The position numbers and the translations under genes are program-made. Under the pieces are notes generated by a model that was not told the origin of the DNA, ran no database searches, and saw only the letters and a program-made list of their open reading frames with translations. Shown piece after piece: positions 35,845 through 45,602 of a stretch of DNA of 64,000 nucleotides. Position 1 is the first letter of the stretch, and each line of letters opens with the position of its first letter. Source of the stretch: Ornithinimicrobium sp. F0845 (lineage in GTDB: Bacteria; Actinomycetota; Actinomycetes; Actinomycetales; Dermatophilaceae); the NCBI RefSeq assembly GCF_023015765.1, contig NZ_JALKAL010000014.1:1-64000 (forward strand), read 5' to 3'.

Positions 35845-35859
35845 ACACCATGCCAGTGT
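35845..35859. promoter_or_regulatory. Candidate SufR operator
   Basis: ACACCATGCCAGTGT has ACAC/GTGT arms around a 7-bp centre, and continues as TGTGA on the right. It overlaps the start of sufR. The mycobacterial SufR site has been described as ACACT-N5-TGTGA, and this sequence is close to that. The match is by eye, so autoregulation here is inference. Confidence 0.4.
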
Positions 35860-35911
35860 GACCTATATCCACGTCAAGTCCAACGAAGGCCCCCCTAACC
35901 TCATTCCCCCA

Positions 35912-36025
35912 CCCATTCTCGGGGAGGTTTTGTCGCCCACCGCCCATCTTTGGGGAGGTTTTGTACCCGTGCCGCCCCTCTTTGGGGAGGTTCTGCTCAC
36001 CCCCATCCATCTTTGGGCCGATATC
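35912..36025 (+). repeat. 31-32 bp tandem repeat between sufR and the ABC operon
   Basis: A block like CCCATCTTTGGGGAGGTTTT recurs at 35912, 35943, 35975 and (truncated after TTTGGG) about 36006. Spacing is 31, 32 and 31 bp, close to three helical turns. The 10 bp between the blocks vary. The array fills the centre of the divergent intergenic region. Confidence 0.8.
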
Positions 36026-36087
36026 GGTACGCCCGCACCTCCACGGATGACACCGCACCGCCCGTCCTCGACCCCAGTCGCGTCACA

Positions 36088-36093
36088 TAGGCT
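36088..36093 (+). promoter_or_regulatory. -10 element TAGGCT upstream of the ABC operon
   Basis: TAGGCT ends eight bases before the GTG at 36102; no ribosome-binding site is seen, so the mRNA is probably leaderless or nearly so. Confidence 0.4.
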
Positions 36094-36101
36094 CTGCCCT
36101 C

Positions 36102-36806
36102 GTGATCCGCGTCCACGAGCTACGCCGGGCCTTCGGCAGAGTCCAGGCCCTCGACGGCGTGAGCTGGACCGCGCACGAAGGGCAGGTCACCTGCCTCCTC
36201 GGTCCCAACGGTGCGGGCAAGACGACCACCGTCGAGATCGCAGAAGGCCTGCAGCACGCCGACTCCGGCACGGTGGAGGTGCTCGGGACGAACCCCTGGC
36301 GGGCGGATGCCGAGCACCGGGCCCGTGTGGGGGTGATGCTGCAGGACGGTGGGCTCCCCCAGTCGGTGCGGCCCGTGGCACTCCTGCGGCACCTCGCCAG
36401 GTTCTACGCCTCCCCGGCCGACATCGACGCCCTCGTGCGCGAGCTCGGCATCGACGAGTTCACCCGGACGACCGTTCGCCGCCTCTCGGGCGGTCAGCGC
36501 CAGCGGGTGGCGCTCGCTGCAGCCCTCGTCGGCCGGCCCGACGTGCTCTTCCTGGACGAGCCGACCGCCGGGCTGGACCCGCACGTGCGCCGCACGGTGT
36601 GGGAGCTGATCGCCCGGACCGCCGCGGACGGGGCCACGGTGGTGGTGACCACGCACTCCTTCGAGGAGGCCGAGCGACTCGCCGACCATCTGGTGATCAT
36701 GGCCCGCGGCCGGACCGTCGCCGAGGGGACCAGCTCCCAGGTGGCGGGCAGCGGGACCCTCGAGACGGCATACTTCTCCCTCACCGACGGGAGGGAGAGC
36801 GCGTGA
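36102..36806 (+). CDS. ABC-2 type transporter, ATP-binding protein
   Basis: An ATPase of 234 residues with Walker A LLGPNGAGKTTTVEIAEGL, signature RRLSGGQRQRVALAAAL and Walker B VLFLDEPTAGLDPHVRR. It pairs with the permease that follows through a GTGA overlap. The pair stands between suf and ctaA, as in M. tuberculosis (Rv1457c-Rv1458c). Substrate unknown. Confidence 0.92.
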   Translation: MIRVHELRRAFGRVQALDGVSWTAHEGQVTCLLGPNGAGKTTTVEIAEGLQHADSGTVEVLGTNPWRADAEHRARVGVMLQDGGLPQSVRPVALLRHLARFYASPADIDALVRELGIDEFTRTTVRRLSGGQRQRVALAAALVGRPDVLFLDEPTAGLDPHVRRTVWELIARTAADGATVVVTTHSFEEAERLADHLVIMARGRTVAEGTSSQVAGSGTLETAYFSLTDGRESA

Positions 36807-37597
36807 GCAGCCCAGCCCCCACCGACCGACCGACGACAGATCACCCGGGTGCCGGGCGCGCGGCTCCCGCGCCGCGACGGGTCGTGGCCCAGGCGGTGTT
36901 CGAGGCAAAGGGTCTGCTGAGCCACGGCGAGCAACTCCTGGTCAGCGTCGTGCTGCCCCTCATGGCGCTGCTCGGACTCGCGCTGACCGACATCCCCTCC
37001 CTCGGCGAGGGCGAGCGGATCGACCTGGCGACCGCCGGCGTGCTGGCCCTGGCGGTGATCTCCACCGCCCTGACCGGGCAGGCGATCCTTCTTGGCTTTG
37101 AGCGACGCTGGGGCGTCCTCCGGATGCTGGGCACCACCCCCCTGGGGCGTGGCGGCTTGCTTCCCGCGAAGGCGCTCTCGGTCCTCGCGGTGGTCGCCGT
37201 GCAGTTCGTGGTCCTGGGCACGGTTGCCGCCGTCCTGGGCTGGCGGCCCGACCCGGCGGGGATCCCCGGGGCCCTGCTCGTCACGCTCGCCGGCACCCTG
37301 GCGTTCGCCTCCCTCGCCGCCCTGATCGGCGGCACGCTGCGGGCCGAGGGGGTGCTCGCCGTGGCAAACCTGCTCTGGGTCCTGCTGGCCGCGCTGGGCG
37401 GGGTGCTGGTGTCCGCGGACCGTTACCCGGCACCCTGGGACACCGTGGTCAGCCTGCTGCCCTCCGCAGCCCTCGGGGACGGCATGCGCGCCGCCCTCGT
37501 GCACGGTGCCTTCCCGGCGCTGGAGATCCTGGTGCTGCTGGTGTGGGCCGGAGCCGCCTCGGCCCTGGCCGGCCGCCTCCTGCGCTGGTCGGACTAA
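36803..37597 (+). CDS. ABC-2 type transporter, permease
   Basis: A membrane protein of 264 residues with about six helices after a proline-rich cytoplasmic start. VSVVLPLMALLGLALTDIPS and LLGFERRWGVLRMLGTTPLG are typical ABC-2 permease segments. It starts with GTG at 36803 inside the stop codon of the ATPase gene. Possible link to heme or cytochrome assembly by position only. Confidence 0.88.
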   Translation: MSSPAPTDRPTTDHPGAGRAAPAPRRVVAQAVFEAKGLLSHGEQLLVSVVLPLMALLGLALTDIPSLGEGERIDLATAGVLALAVISTALTGQAILLGFERRWGVLRMLGTTPLGRGGLLPAKALSVLAVVAVQFVVLGTVAAVLGWRPDPAGIPGALLVTLAGTLAFASLAALIGGTLRAEGVLAVANLLWVLLAALGGVLVSADRYPAPWDTVVSLLPSAALGDGMRAALVHGAFPALEILVLLVWAGAASALAGRLLRWSD

Positions 37598-37627
37598 GGC
37601 GCTGCGGGAGCGGGCGGAGCCGCGACC

Positions 37628-37633
37628 TACCAT
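37628..37633 (+). promoter_or_regulatory. -10 element TACCAT, leaderless start of ctaA
   Basis: TACCAT ends six bases before the GTG at 37640. Confidence 0.4.
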
Positions 37634-37639
37634 GAGGGG

Positions 37640-38581
37640 GTGCCCGTGACCTCCCCCTGGCTGCGCCGGATCCTCGTCGCCAACCTCACCCTCCAGATCC
37701 TCATCGTCGTGACCGGTGGCCTGGTGCGCCTCACCGGCAGCGGCCTCGGCTGCCCGACCTGGCCCCTCTGCGAGGGCGACTCGTTGACCCCCGTGATCCA
37801 TGAGGCGATGACCTTCCACCCTTTCGTGGAGTACGGCAACCGCATGCTCAGCGTCCTCGTCGGGGTCGGAGCGCTGGCGACGGTGTGGGCGGTGCGCCGC
37901 TGGGCCCGGCGCCGCACCCCGATGATGGCCCTGGCCTGGACGGTGCTCGGACTCACCCTGCTCCAGGGACTGCTCGGCGGGATCACCGTCCTCACCCGGC
38001 TGCACCCGATCACGGTGATGGGGCACTTCATGATCTCGATGGCGCTGGTGGCCCTGAGCACCGCACTGCTCCTGAGGGACCACCAGGGCGACGAGCGCGC
38101 ACGCCCGACCGTCCCGCTGCTCGTGCGTCAGCTCGCGGTCGCCACCGGTGTGGTCCTCGTCGCCGTCCTGCTGCTGGGCACGATCGTGACGGGGTCCGGC
38201 CCCCACTCCGGCGATGCCGAGCACCCGGCACGCTTCGGTTTCGACCCGCGCACCATCTCCTGGCTCCACGCCGACGCGGTGATGCTCTTCGTGGGGCTGG
38301 TCGTCGCGATGGTGGTGGCGACCCGCCTGTTGTCCGGCGCGGCCCGGTCCCGGGACTGGTGGGGCTGGGTGCTGCTGATCTCCCTGGCGCAGGGAGCGAT
38401 CGGCTACACGCAGTACCTCACCGGGCTCCCCGAGCTCCTCGTCCTTGCCCACATGCTGGGCGCGGCCGCCCTGACCGTCACGGTCACGGCCGGGGTGCTG
38501 ACCCTCTGGGACCGGGAGGCGGCACCGGCGGGTGGCGACAGCGCCACGGATCAACCCCAGGTCACCGCGCAGCCGCGCTGA
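37640..38581 (+). CDS. ctaA: Heme A synthase
   Basis: A membrane protein of 313 residues with about eight helices that oxidises heme O to heme A for cytochrome c oxidase. Typical motifs are GGLVRLTGSGLGCPTWPLC with a conserved cysteine, FVEYGNRMLSVLVG, and the heme-ligand histidines in RLHPITVMGHF, SWLHADAVMLF and LVLAHMLGAAA. Its 3' end overlaps the convergent membrane protein gene by 20 bp. Confidence 0.95.
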   Translation: MPVTSPWLRRILVANLTLQILIVVTGGLVRLTGSGLGCPTWPLCEGDSLTPVIHEAMTFHPFVEYGNRMLSVLVGVGALATVWAVRRWARRRTPMMALAWTVLGLTLLQGLLGGITVLTRLHPITVMGHFMISMALVALSTALLLRDHQGDERARPTVPLLVRQLAVATGVVLVAVLLLGTIVTGSGPHSGDAEHPARFGFDPRTISWLHADAVMLFVGLVVAMVVATRLLSGAARSRDWWGWVLLISLAQGAIGYTQYLTGLPELLVLAHMLGAAALTVTVTAGVLTLWDREAAPAGGDSATDQPQVTAQPR

Positions 38582-39116
38582 CGCCCCGCGCCCGTGCCGT
38601 CAGGGCCACGCACACCCAGACGCCCGCCATCGGGACGCTGTTGAACGGCAGGGCGAACATGATGGGCAGGAACAGCGCCACCGCGACCCCGGTCCACCAG
38701 GGCCACAGTCTCCGCGTCCCGAGCACGCCTGCCGCGACGAGGCCCACGAACGAGGGGACGACGCCGAGCAGGAACAACCAGCCCGGCGGCTCCTGACCCA
38801 GGACGGGGACCGCGAGCATGGTGAGCCCACCCACGGTGAGCCCGAACGGAGCCAGCGACCACAGCCAGGCACGCCAGCCGCGGACGGGACGCTGCAGCAC
38901 CAGGCAGAACGCGGCGGCCAGGAAGGCCAGTCCCGTGACGATCTCGGAGAGCGCCCCGAGACCCTGGGTGTGGTCGCCCACCTGCTCCGAGCCGGCCAGG
39001 ATTGCGACGGTGCCTCCACCGAGGAGGAGCACGGCAGCAGCGACTGCGGTCCCTCGTGCCAGGAGCGGGCGAGGGGCCGGGGTGGAAGTATGCGGGATGT
39101 CGAGTGTGGTTGTCAT
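38562..39116 (-). CDS. Membrane protein of unknown function
   Basis: A protein of 184 residues with about five hydrophobic helices (for example TAVAAAVLLLGGGTVAILAG and LWSLAPFGLTVGGLTMLAVP). I recognise no family. It is divergent from the sensor kinase gene, with about 108 bp between them, so it is a likely target of the two-component system. Confidence 0.7.
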   Translation of the reverse strand: MTTTLDIPHTSTPAPRPLLARGTAVAAAVLLLGGGTVAILAGSEQVGDHTQGLGALSEIVTGLAFLAAAFCLVLQRPVRGWRAWLWSLAPFGLTVGGLTMLAVPVLGQEPPGWLFLLGVVPSFVGLVAAGVLGTRRLWPWWTGVAVALFLPIMFALPFNSVPMAGVWVCVALTARARGVSAAAR

Positions 39117-39211
39117 GCCTCGACGATGCCTGCGGCCGGGTCCGCAGACCTCCCCCGACCGGCCCTTCCCCCTCTGTCTCGAGGCAGAGGTCCACCGGGC
39201 CGGGTCGTCAG

Positions 39212-39217
39212 TACGAT
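39212..39217 (+). promoter_or_regulatory. -10 element TACGAT, leaderless start of the sensor kinase
   Basis: TACGAT ends seven bases before the ATG at 39225. Confidence 0.4.
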
Positions 39218-39224
39218 CAGCGCT

Positions 39225-40331
39225 ATGAAGCGGCTCCGTGCGGTCCTGCCCCGGGCCGTGTGGCGACGCGACCTGCTGCTGGGGGCGCTCGTGACGGCCA
39301 TCGCCCAGCTCGAGCTTGCCGTGCTCACCAGCGCCGACGGCGTCCCGCTCAGCTGGTTGCTGAGCAATCTCGTCCTGCTCCCGGCGCTGGCCCTGCGCCG
39401 GCTGCGGCCACTTGCCGCGACGGTGGTCGCGGCGCTCGGCTTCGCCTTCCCGGTCAGTCCTCCCGAGCTCGGGGTGGCCACCCCCTTCCTCGTCCTGATC
39501 TTCCTCCTCGCCTCCCTGGGCTGGCACGCCTCGCTGCGAGACGGTGCGATCGGCACGGCCTGCGTGCTCGCGGCCGGCCTGGCACGGGAGGTGACCTCGC
39601 AGACCCCCTCGCTCCCGGACACCGTGGTCAACGTCGTGGTGATCGCGGGGAGTTGGCTGACCGCGCTCCTGCTGCGTCGCGCCGCGGACCGTCGGGTCGC
39701 TGCGGAGATCATGGCGGACCGAGCCGCCCGGGAGGCGGTCGCCACCGAGCGTGCCCGGATAACCCGAGACCTCCACGACTCCATGGGGCACGCCCTGACC
39801 CTCATCACGGTCCAGGCCGGGAGCTCACGCGAGCGTGCCACCGACGACGCGGTCCGCGCCCTGCTGGGCGGGATCGAGGGCACGGCCCGCAGCGCGCTGG
39901 ACGATCTGCACCGGCTGCTCCGGCTGGGCGGCAGCGAGAGCGACGGCGACGGAGCGCTCGGCGTGGCAGCCCTGCCGGACCTGCTGGGCCGGCTGGCAGG
40001 CAGCGATCTACCGGTGGAGCTGCGCGATGACCTGCCCGACCCCCTGCCGAGCTCGATGTCAACCGCCGTTTACCGGGTGACCCAGGAGGGTCTGACGAAC
40101 GTGCTGCGGCACAGCGACTCACCCCGCGCCCGGGTCCGGGTCGGCCGGGACGACGACGGCGGCGTCCTGGTGCGGGTCGAGGACGACGGGCCGCCGCGTC
40201 CGGTCGTCGTCCAGCGCTCCGGTCGCGGCGTGGCGGGACTGCGGGAGCGCGTCGCTCTGATGGGCGGCACCGTGGAGTCGGGGCCGCTGGACGAGGGGTG
40301 GCTCCTGGAGGCCAGGATCCCGTGGACGTGA
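39225..40331 (+). CDS. Sensor histidine kinase (NarL/DesK type)
   Basis: A membrane-bound kinase of 368 residues. Four to five helices cover about residues 15-150, with almost no external loop. The phosphoacceptor histidine lies in ARITRDLHDSMGHALTLI and the ATPase region has VTQEGLTNVLRHS and RGVAGLRERVALMGG. The last codons overlap the response regulator start (GTGA). The lack of an external domain suggests that it senses membrane state or a partner membrane protein, perhaps the divergent one. Confidence 0.92.
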   Translation: MKRLRAVLPRAVWRRDLLLGALVTAIAQLELAVLTSADGVPLSWLLSNLVLLPALALRRLRPLAATVVAALGFAFPVSPPELGVATPFLVLIFLLASLGWHASLRDGAIGTACVLAAGLAREVTSQTPSLPDTVVNVVVIAGSWLTALLLRRAADRRVAAEIMADRAAREAVATERARITRDLHDSMGHALTLITVQAGSSRERATDDAVRALLGGIEGTARSALDDLHRLLRLGGSESDGDGALGVAALPDLLGRLAGSDLPVELRDDLPDPLPSSMSTAVYRVTQEGLTNVLRHSDSPRARVRVGRDDDGGVLVRVEDDGPPRPVVVQRSGRGVAGLRERVALMGGTVESGPLDEGWLLEARIPWT

Positions 40332-41086
40332 GCACCGTCGCTCCCGTCCCGATCAGGGTGGTGGTGGCCGACGACGAGCCTCTGGTGCGACACGGCATAC
40401 GACAGGTGCTGGAGTTCGACGGCGGGACGGAGGTCGTGGCGGAGGTCAACGACGGGGTGGCCGCGCTCGCCGCGATCCGCCGGCACCGACCCGCCCTGGC
40501 CCTGCTCGACATCCGGATGCCCCGGCTCGACGGCATCCAGGTGGCCGCTGCCATCACGTCCGACCCGTCGTTGACCGGCACCCGGAGTCTGATCCTCACC
40601 ACCTTCGCCGAGGAGGACCTGCTCCTCAGCGCGGTGCGGGCCGGCGCCGGTGGCTACCTGCTCAAGAGCATGTCGCCCGAGGACATCCGGTCGGCGGTGC
40701 GCGCCGCCGCCCTGGGCCAGACCGCGGTCGCGCCCGCACTCGTCGACCACCTGCTGCGCGAGCACGCCCGGCGGCAGACCCCGCGCTCCCCCCTGCTGGA
40801 CCGGCTCACCGATCGGGAGACACGGGTCCTCCAGGAGGTGGCCGCCGGACGGTCCAACGCCGAGATCGCGCGCCGTCTGCACGTGGGCGAGGGGACGGTC
40901 AAGACGCACGTCGCGGCGGTGCTGCGCAAGCTCGGGGTGCGCGACCGCACCCAGGCGGCGGTCGCCGCATACGAGCTGGGGCTGGTGCGCCCGGGGAGTG
41001 ACGGGGCCGCCGGCCCGCCTCAGAACGGGAGCGCCAGGAACAGCAGCGGGTCCACGGCCACGCCGAGGAAGAGCAGCGTCAGATAG
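40328..41086 (+). CDS. Response regulator (NarL/LuxR type)
   Basis: A protein of 252 residues. The receiver domain has [13 protein letters not shown] (acid pocket) and [13 protein letters not shown] with the phosphorylated aspartate; the C-terminal LuxR helix-turn-helix is [20 protein letters not shown] through [15 protein letters not shown]. The usual end of the family is near YELGLVRPG. The last 25 or so residues continue antisense through the 3' end of ctaB (67-bp overlap) and are probably a run-on tail. Confidence 0.92.
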   Translation: MSTVAPVPIRVVVADDEPLVRHGIRQVLEFDGGTEVVAEVNDGVAALAAIRRHRPALALLDIRMPRLDGIQVAAAITSDPSLTGTRSLILTTFAEEDLLLSAVRAGAGGYLLKSMSPEDIRSAVRAAALGQTAVAPALVDHLLREHARRQTPRSPLLDRLTDRETRVLQEVAAGRSNAEIARRLHVGEGTVKTHVAAVLRKLGVRDRTQAAVAAYELGLVRPGSDGAAGPPQNGSARNSSGSTATPRKSSVR

Positions 41087-41988
41087 CTGATCGAGAAGTG
41101 GAACAGCCGCATCGCGCCGAGCCGGCTGCCGGTCTCCCCCGCCCTGGCCTTCACCAGGAGCCGGTGCGCCTCCACCAGGAGCACGGCGCCGGAGAGCAGC
41201 GCTGCGCCGGTGTAGATCCAGCCCATCGGGGCCACGGGGATCAGCGCCAGGGAGGTCGCGACGGTCAGCCAGGAGTAGACGACGATCTGTCGGGCCACGG
41301 CCACGTCCTGCGCCACGACCGGCAGCATCGGCACCCCGGCGGCCGCGTAGTCGTCCTTGAAGCGCATCGACAGCGGCCAGTAGTGCGGCGGCGTCCAGAA
41401 GAAGATCACCATGAACAGCACCAGCGCCGGCCAGGCCAGGGAGTTGGTGACCGCCGACCATCCGATGAGCACCGGCATACAGCCGGCCACGCCGCCCCAG
41501 ACGATGTTCTGGGAGGTCCGGCGCTTCAGCAGGATCGTGTAGAAGCCGACGTAGAGCACGATGGCGCCGAGCCCCAGCCACGCGGACAGCCAGTTGACCA
41601 GCAGCCCCAGCCAGAGCGTCGAGATCACGCCCAGCACCGTGCCGAAGATCAGTGCGGCACGCGGGGTGATCGCGCCCGTCACCAGCGGGCGGTTCTCGGT
41701 GCGGTGCATCTGGGCGTCGATGTCGCGGTCGAGATAGCAGTTCAGGGTGTTGGCCGAGGCCGCGGCGAGCGTGCCGCCGACCAGGGTGGCGACCATCAGC
41801 CACAGCGACGGGATGCCGCCCTCGGCGAGGAACATCACCGGGAAGGTGGTGACCAGCAGCAGCTCGATGATGCGGGGCTTGGTCAGCGCGACGTAGTCAC
41901 CGAGGACCTGGCGCCACCCGCGGTCCACAACAGCAGGGGTTGTCCCCGGCGAGCGGTCGAGAGTGGTCACGTCGTCCTTGTCCTGCAC
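41020..41988 (-). CDS. ctaB: Heme O synthase (protoheme IX farnesyltransferase)
   Basis: A membrane prenyltransferase of 322 residues that adds a farnesyl chain to heme B. The two Asp-rich motifs are [20 protein letters not shown] and [16 protein letters not shown], with [17 protein letters not shown] near the start. It begins with GTG at 41988 and is divergent from tkt, as in M. tuberculosis. It works upstream of ctaA in the heme A pathway. Confidence 0.96.
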   Translation of the reverse strand: MQDKDDVTTLDRSPGTTPAVVDRGWRQVLGDYVALTKPRIIELLLVTTFPVMFLAEGGIPSLWLMVATLVGGTLAAASANTLNCYLDRDIDAQMHRTENRPLVTGAITPRAALIFGTVLGVISTLWLGLLVNWLSAWLGLGAIVLYVGFYTILLKRRTSQNIVWGGVAGCMPVLIGWSAVTNSLAWPALVLFMVIFFWTPPHYWPLSMRFKDDYAAAGVPMLPVVAQDVAVARQIVVYSWLTVATSLALIPVAPMGWIYTGAALLSGAVLLVEAHRLLVKARAGETGSRLGAMRLFHFSISYLTLLFLGVAVDPLLFLALPF

Positions 41989-42213
41989 CTTGCGAGTATG
42001 CCGGGCGCTCCGGTCGGAGGGGCCCGCTTGCCTTGGTCATGCTACCGGCCCGGCCTCCGGAGGTGGTCACCGCATCGGTGCGCCGTGGGACGCGTCACAC
42101 CGCAGAAGTGCGCCCCCTGACGGGTCGTGCGTCCTCGCCCGGTCGGGGCTAAGGTCGGGTGTGTCTGTGGTGCTGCCGCGCACCACCCCCCGCCGTCGAG
42201 CAAGGAGTGACTC
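41989..42213. other. ctaB-tkt divergent intergenic region
   Basis: 225 bp. A copy of the GTATGCCG word lies at 41996-42003, just upstream of ctaB. TAAGGT at 42150-42155 may be the -10 for tkt with a leader of about 58 nt; the -35 is poor. Confidence 0.4.
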
Positions 42214-44436
42214 GTGACCGAGACCACCCAGGAGATTCCCAGCCGAGACACCAGCCTCGCGGCACCGGTCGCCGACGACGTCGGCTGGACCGAGCTGGAC
42301 GTCCGTGCCGTCGACACCGCCCGGGTCCTGGCCGCCGATGCCGTGCAGAAGACCGGGAACGGTCACCCCGGGACGGCGATGAGTCTGGCCCCGGTCGCCT
42401 ACCTGCTCTATCAGCGTGTGATGCGTCACGACCCCAGCGACCCGCACTGGCTCGGCCGCGACCGGTTCGTCCTCTCCTGCGGCCACTCGAGCCTGACGCA
42501 GTACATCCAGCTCTACCTCTCCGGCTACGGCATGGAGTTGGAGGACCTGAAGGCGTTGCGCACCTGGGGCAGCGCGACCCCGGGCCACCCCGAGGTGCAC
42601 CACACGACCGGGGTGGAGCTGACCACCGGTCCGCTGGGGTCGGGCCTGGCCACTGCCGTGGGCATGGCCGCGGCGCAGCGTCGACAGCGGGGGCTGCTCG
42701 ACCCCGACGCGCCGCCGGGCACCTCGCCGTTCGACCACCACATCTGGGTCCTCGCCTCCGACGGCGACATCATGGAGGGGGTGGCCTCCGAGGCCTCCTC
42801 CTTCGCCGGGCACCAGGAGCTCGGCAACCTGACCCTGATCTACGACCAGAACTACATCTCCATCGAGGACGACACCGACATCGCGTTCTCCGAGGACGTG
42901 GCCAAGCGCTATGAGTCATACGGCTGGCACACCGAGACCGTCGACTGGCGCGAGCAGGAGCCCTACACCGAGAACGTCGACGCCCTCTATGCCGCCCTGG
43001 AGCGGAGCAAGACCTCGGACCGGCCCACGCTCGTGCTGCTGCGCACGATCATCGCCTGGCCCGCCCCCACCAAGCGCGACACCGGCGCCTCCCACGGTTC
43101 GGCCCTGGGCGACGACGAGGTCGCAGCCACCAAGAAGCTCCTCGGCTTCGATCCCGAGGAGACCTTCCCAGACGACCCGGAGGTGCTCGGGCACGCCCGC
43201 AAGGTGGTCGAGCGCGGGCAGCAGGCACGCGCGGAGTGGGAGACGACATACTCGCAGTGGCGCAGCGCCAACCCGGACCGGGCCACCCTGCTCGACCGCC
43301 TCGTGGCCAAGGCGACCCCCGAGGGGTTCGACGAGGCCTTCCCGGTCTTTGAGGCCGACGCCAAGGGGAAGGCAACCCGGGCGGCGTCCGGTGAGGTGCT
43401 GAACGCCCTCGCCCCGGTGATGCCTGAGCTGTGGGGAGGCTCGGCCGACCTGGCCGGCTCGAACAACACCACGATGAAGGGCGAGCCCAGCTTCGTCCCC
43501 GAGGCCAAGTCGACCGACATGTTCGCCGGGAACACCTACGGCCGCACGCTGCACTTCGGCATCCGCGAGAACGGCATGGGCATGATCCTGTCCGGCATCG
43601 CGCTCGAGGGACTGACCCGCCCCTACGGTGGCACGTTCCTGGTCTTCTCGGACTACATGCGGCCCGCGGTCCGACTGGCCTCCATCCAGCAGCTGCCCGT
43701 GGTCTACGTGTGGACCCACGACTCCATCGGCCTGGGTGAGGACGGCCCCACGCACCAGCCGGTCGAGCACCTCGCCGCGCTGCGGGCCATTCCGGGCCTG
43801 GACGTGATCCGCCCGGCCGACGCCAACGAGACCGCGGTGGCCTGGCGGACCGTGCTGCAGATCCACGACCACCCGATGGCCCTGGCGCTGACCCGGCAGA
43901 ACGTCCCGACCTTCGACCGCTCCACGTTCGGCTCGGCCGAGGGCGTCGCCAAGGGCGGCTACGTCCTGGTCGACGCCGAGGGTGGTGACCCCGACGTGCT
44001 GCTCATCGGCACCGGCTCGGAGGTCCAGCTGGCCGTGGAGGCCCGCGAACAGCTCGCCGGGCAGGGGGTGCGCGCCCGCGTGGTGAGTATGCCGTGCCGC
44101 GAGTGGTTCGACAGCCAGGACCAGGCCTACCGGGACGAGGTGCTGCCTCCCTCGGTGCGCGCCCGCGTGAGTGTCGAGGCGGGCGTGGCGCAGGGCTGGC
44201 GCGAGCTGGTCGGCGACGCGGGCCGGATCGTCAGCCTCGAACACTTTGGCGCCTCGGCCGACTACCAGAGGCTCTACCGCGAGTTCGGGATCACCCCAGA
44301 GGCCGTCGCGGCCGCAGCGCAGGAGTCCCTCGCAGCGGCCGCCGGGGACGACTCCCCCGGTCACGGCACCCCGGGCGAGCCGGCCAGCGGAGAGCCCACG
44401 GTCGGCGACGTCCCCACCTCAACCCAGGAGCAGTGA
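42214..44436 (+). CDS. tkt: Transketolase
   Basis: A thiamine-diphosphate enzyme of 740 residues that moves two-carbon units in the pentose phosphate pathway. Family motifs include [20 protein letters not shown], the cofactor motif [20 protein letters not shown] with [11 protein letters not shown], and the pyrimidine-domain [15 protein letters not shown]. The tail after about residue 710 is Ser/Pro/Gly-rich. It heads the five-gene operon tkt-tal-pgi-zwf-opcA::pgl. It starts with GTG at 42214. Confidence 0.97.
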   Translation: MTETTQEIPSRDTSLAAPVADDVGWTELDVRAVDTARVLAADAVQKTGNGHPGTAMSLAPVAYLLYQRVMRHDPSDPHWLGRDRFVLSCGHSSLTQYIQLYLSGYGMELEDLKALRTWGSATPGHPEVHHTTGVELTTGPLGSGLATAVGMAAAQRRQRGLLDPDAPPGTSPFDHHIWVLASDGDIMEGVASEASSFAGHQELGNLTLIYDQNYISIEDDTDIAFSEDVAKRYESYGWHTETVDWREQEPYTENVDALYAALERSKTSDRPTLVLLRTIIAWPAPTKRDTGASHGSALGDDEVAATKKLLGFDPEETFPDDPEVLGHARKVVERGQQARAEWETTYSQWRSANPDRATLLDRLVAKATPEGFDEAFPVFEADAKGKATRAASGEVLNALAPVMPELWGGSADLAGSNNTTMKGEPSFVPEAKSTDMFAGNTYGRTLHFGIRENGMGMILSGIALEGLTRPYGGTFLVFSDYMRPAVRLASIQQLPVVYVWTHDSIGLGEDGPTHQPVEHLAALRAIPGLDVIRPADANETAVAWRTVLQIHDHPMALALTRQNVPTFDRSTFGSAEGVAKGGYVLVDAEGGDPDVLLIGTGSEVQLAVEAREQLAGQGVRARVVSMPCREWFDSQDQAYRDEVLPPSVRARVSVEAGVAQGWRELVGDAGRIVSLEHFGASADYQRLYREFGITPEAVAAAAQESLAAAAGDDSPGHGTPGEPASGEPTVGDVPTSTQEQ

Positions 44437-44441
44437 GCATC

Positions 44442-45602
44442 ATGACCGAGACCAACACCAGCACCAGCAGCACCAGCCAGACCGGCCGCACCCCGCTCGC
44501 CGACCTGGCCGCCGCCGGCGTCTCCATCTGGCTGGACGACCTCAACCGGTCGATGATCAGCACCGGAGAGCTGCAGGAGCTGATCGACACCCGCAACGTC
44601 GTCGGGGTCACCACCAACCCGACGATCTTCGCCAACGCCCTGTCCGACGGCGAGGCCTACACCGAGCAGGTGCGCGAGCTGGTCACTGCCGGTGCGGACG
44701 TGGACACTGCCGTCTTCGAGCTGACCACCGAGGACGTCCGCAACGCGTGCGACGTGCTCCGGCCGGTGTTCGACGCCTCCGACGGCGTCGACGGCCGCGT
44801 GTCCATCGAGGTGGACCCGCGCCTGGAGAACGACACCGAGGGCACGGTGGCGATGGCCCGCAAGCTCTGGGCCGCGGTCGACCGGGAGAACCTGTTCATC
44901 AAGATCCCGGCCACCCTCGAGGGACTGCCGGCCATCAGCCAGGTGCTGGCCGACGGCATCAGCGTCAATGTCACGCTCATCTTCAGCCTGGACCGCTACC
45001 GGGGCGTCATGAACGCCTTCCTCACCGGGCTCGAGCAGGCCCGTGAGGCCGGCAAGGACCTGTCGAAGATCCACTCCGTGGCCTCGTTCTTCGTCTCCCG
45101 CGTGGACAGCGAGGTCGACAAGCAGCTCGAGGCCATCGGCACCGACGAGGCGCTGGGGCTGCGCGGCAAGGCAGGTCTGGCCAACGCCCGGCTGGCCTAC
45201 CAGGCCTACGAGGAGGTCTTCTCGACGCCGCGCTGGCAGAACCTGGCCGACGACGGTGCGCACGCCCAGCGCCCGCTGTGGGCCTCCACCGGTGTGAAGA
45301 ACCCGGACTACCCGGACACCCTCTACGTCGCCGGTCTGGTCGCCCCCAACACCGTCAACACGATGCCGCACCCCACGATGGAGGCCACCGCGGACCACGG
45401 CGAGATCCCCGGTGACTCGGTGACCGGCACCTACGCCGAGTCCCAGCAGGTCCTGGACGATCTCGAGCGGGTGGGCGTCAGCTACGCCCAGGTGGTCGAG
45501 ACGCTGGAGACCGAGGGTGTGGACAAGTTCGAGAAGTCCTGGGGCGAGCTCCTGGACTCGGTCTCGGGCGAGCTCGACCGCCTGCGGGGCGAGAGCCAGT
45601 GA
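44442..45602 (+). CDS. tal: Transaldolase
   Basis: An enzyme of 386 residues that moves three-carbon units in the pentose phosphate pathway. The Schiff-base lysine is in [16 protein letters not shown], and [14 protein letters not shown] and [12 protein letters not shown] are the usual N-terminal motifs of the long actinobacterial form. An AGGAG lies in the short gap before the ATG. It ends in a GTGA overlap with pgi. Confidence 0.96.
   Translation: MTETNTSTSSTSQTGRTPLADLAAAGVSIWLDDLNRSMISTGELQELIDTRNVVGVTTNPTIFANALSDGEAYTEQVRELVTAGADVDTAVFELTTEDVRNACDVLRPVFDASDGVDGRVSIEVDPRLENDTEGTVAMARKLWAAVDRENLFIKIPATLEGLPAISQVLADGISVNVTLIFSLDRYRGVMNAFLTGLEQAREAGKDLSKIHSVASFFVSRVDSEVDKQLEAIGTDEALGLRGKAGLANARLAYQAYEEVFSTPRWQNLADDGAHAQRPLWASTGVKNPDYPDTLYVAGLVAPNTVNTMPHPTMEATADHGEIPGDSVTGTYAESQQVLDDLERVGVSYAQVVETLETEGVDKFEKSWGELLDSVSGELDRLRGESQ

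Noticed and set aside
35849-35877. sufR promoter from TTGACG (minus strand, 35872-35877)
   Set aside because: The -10 position would read GGCATG, which is not a usable hexamer.
35912-36025. CRISPR-like array
   Set aside because: The variable parts between blocks are only about 10 bp, there are four units, and no cas genes are near. It is a tandem repeat.
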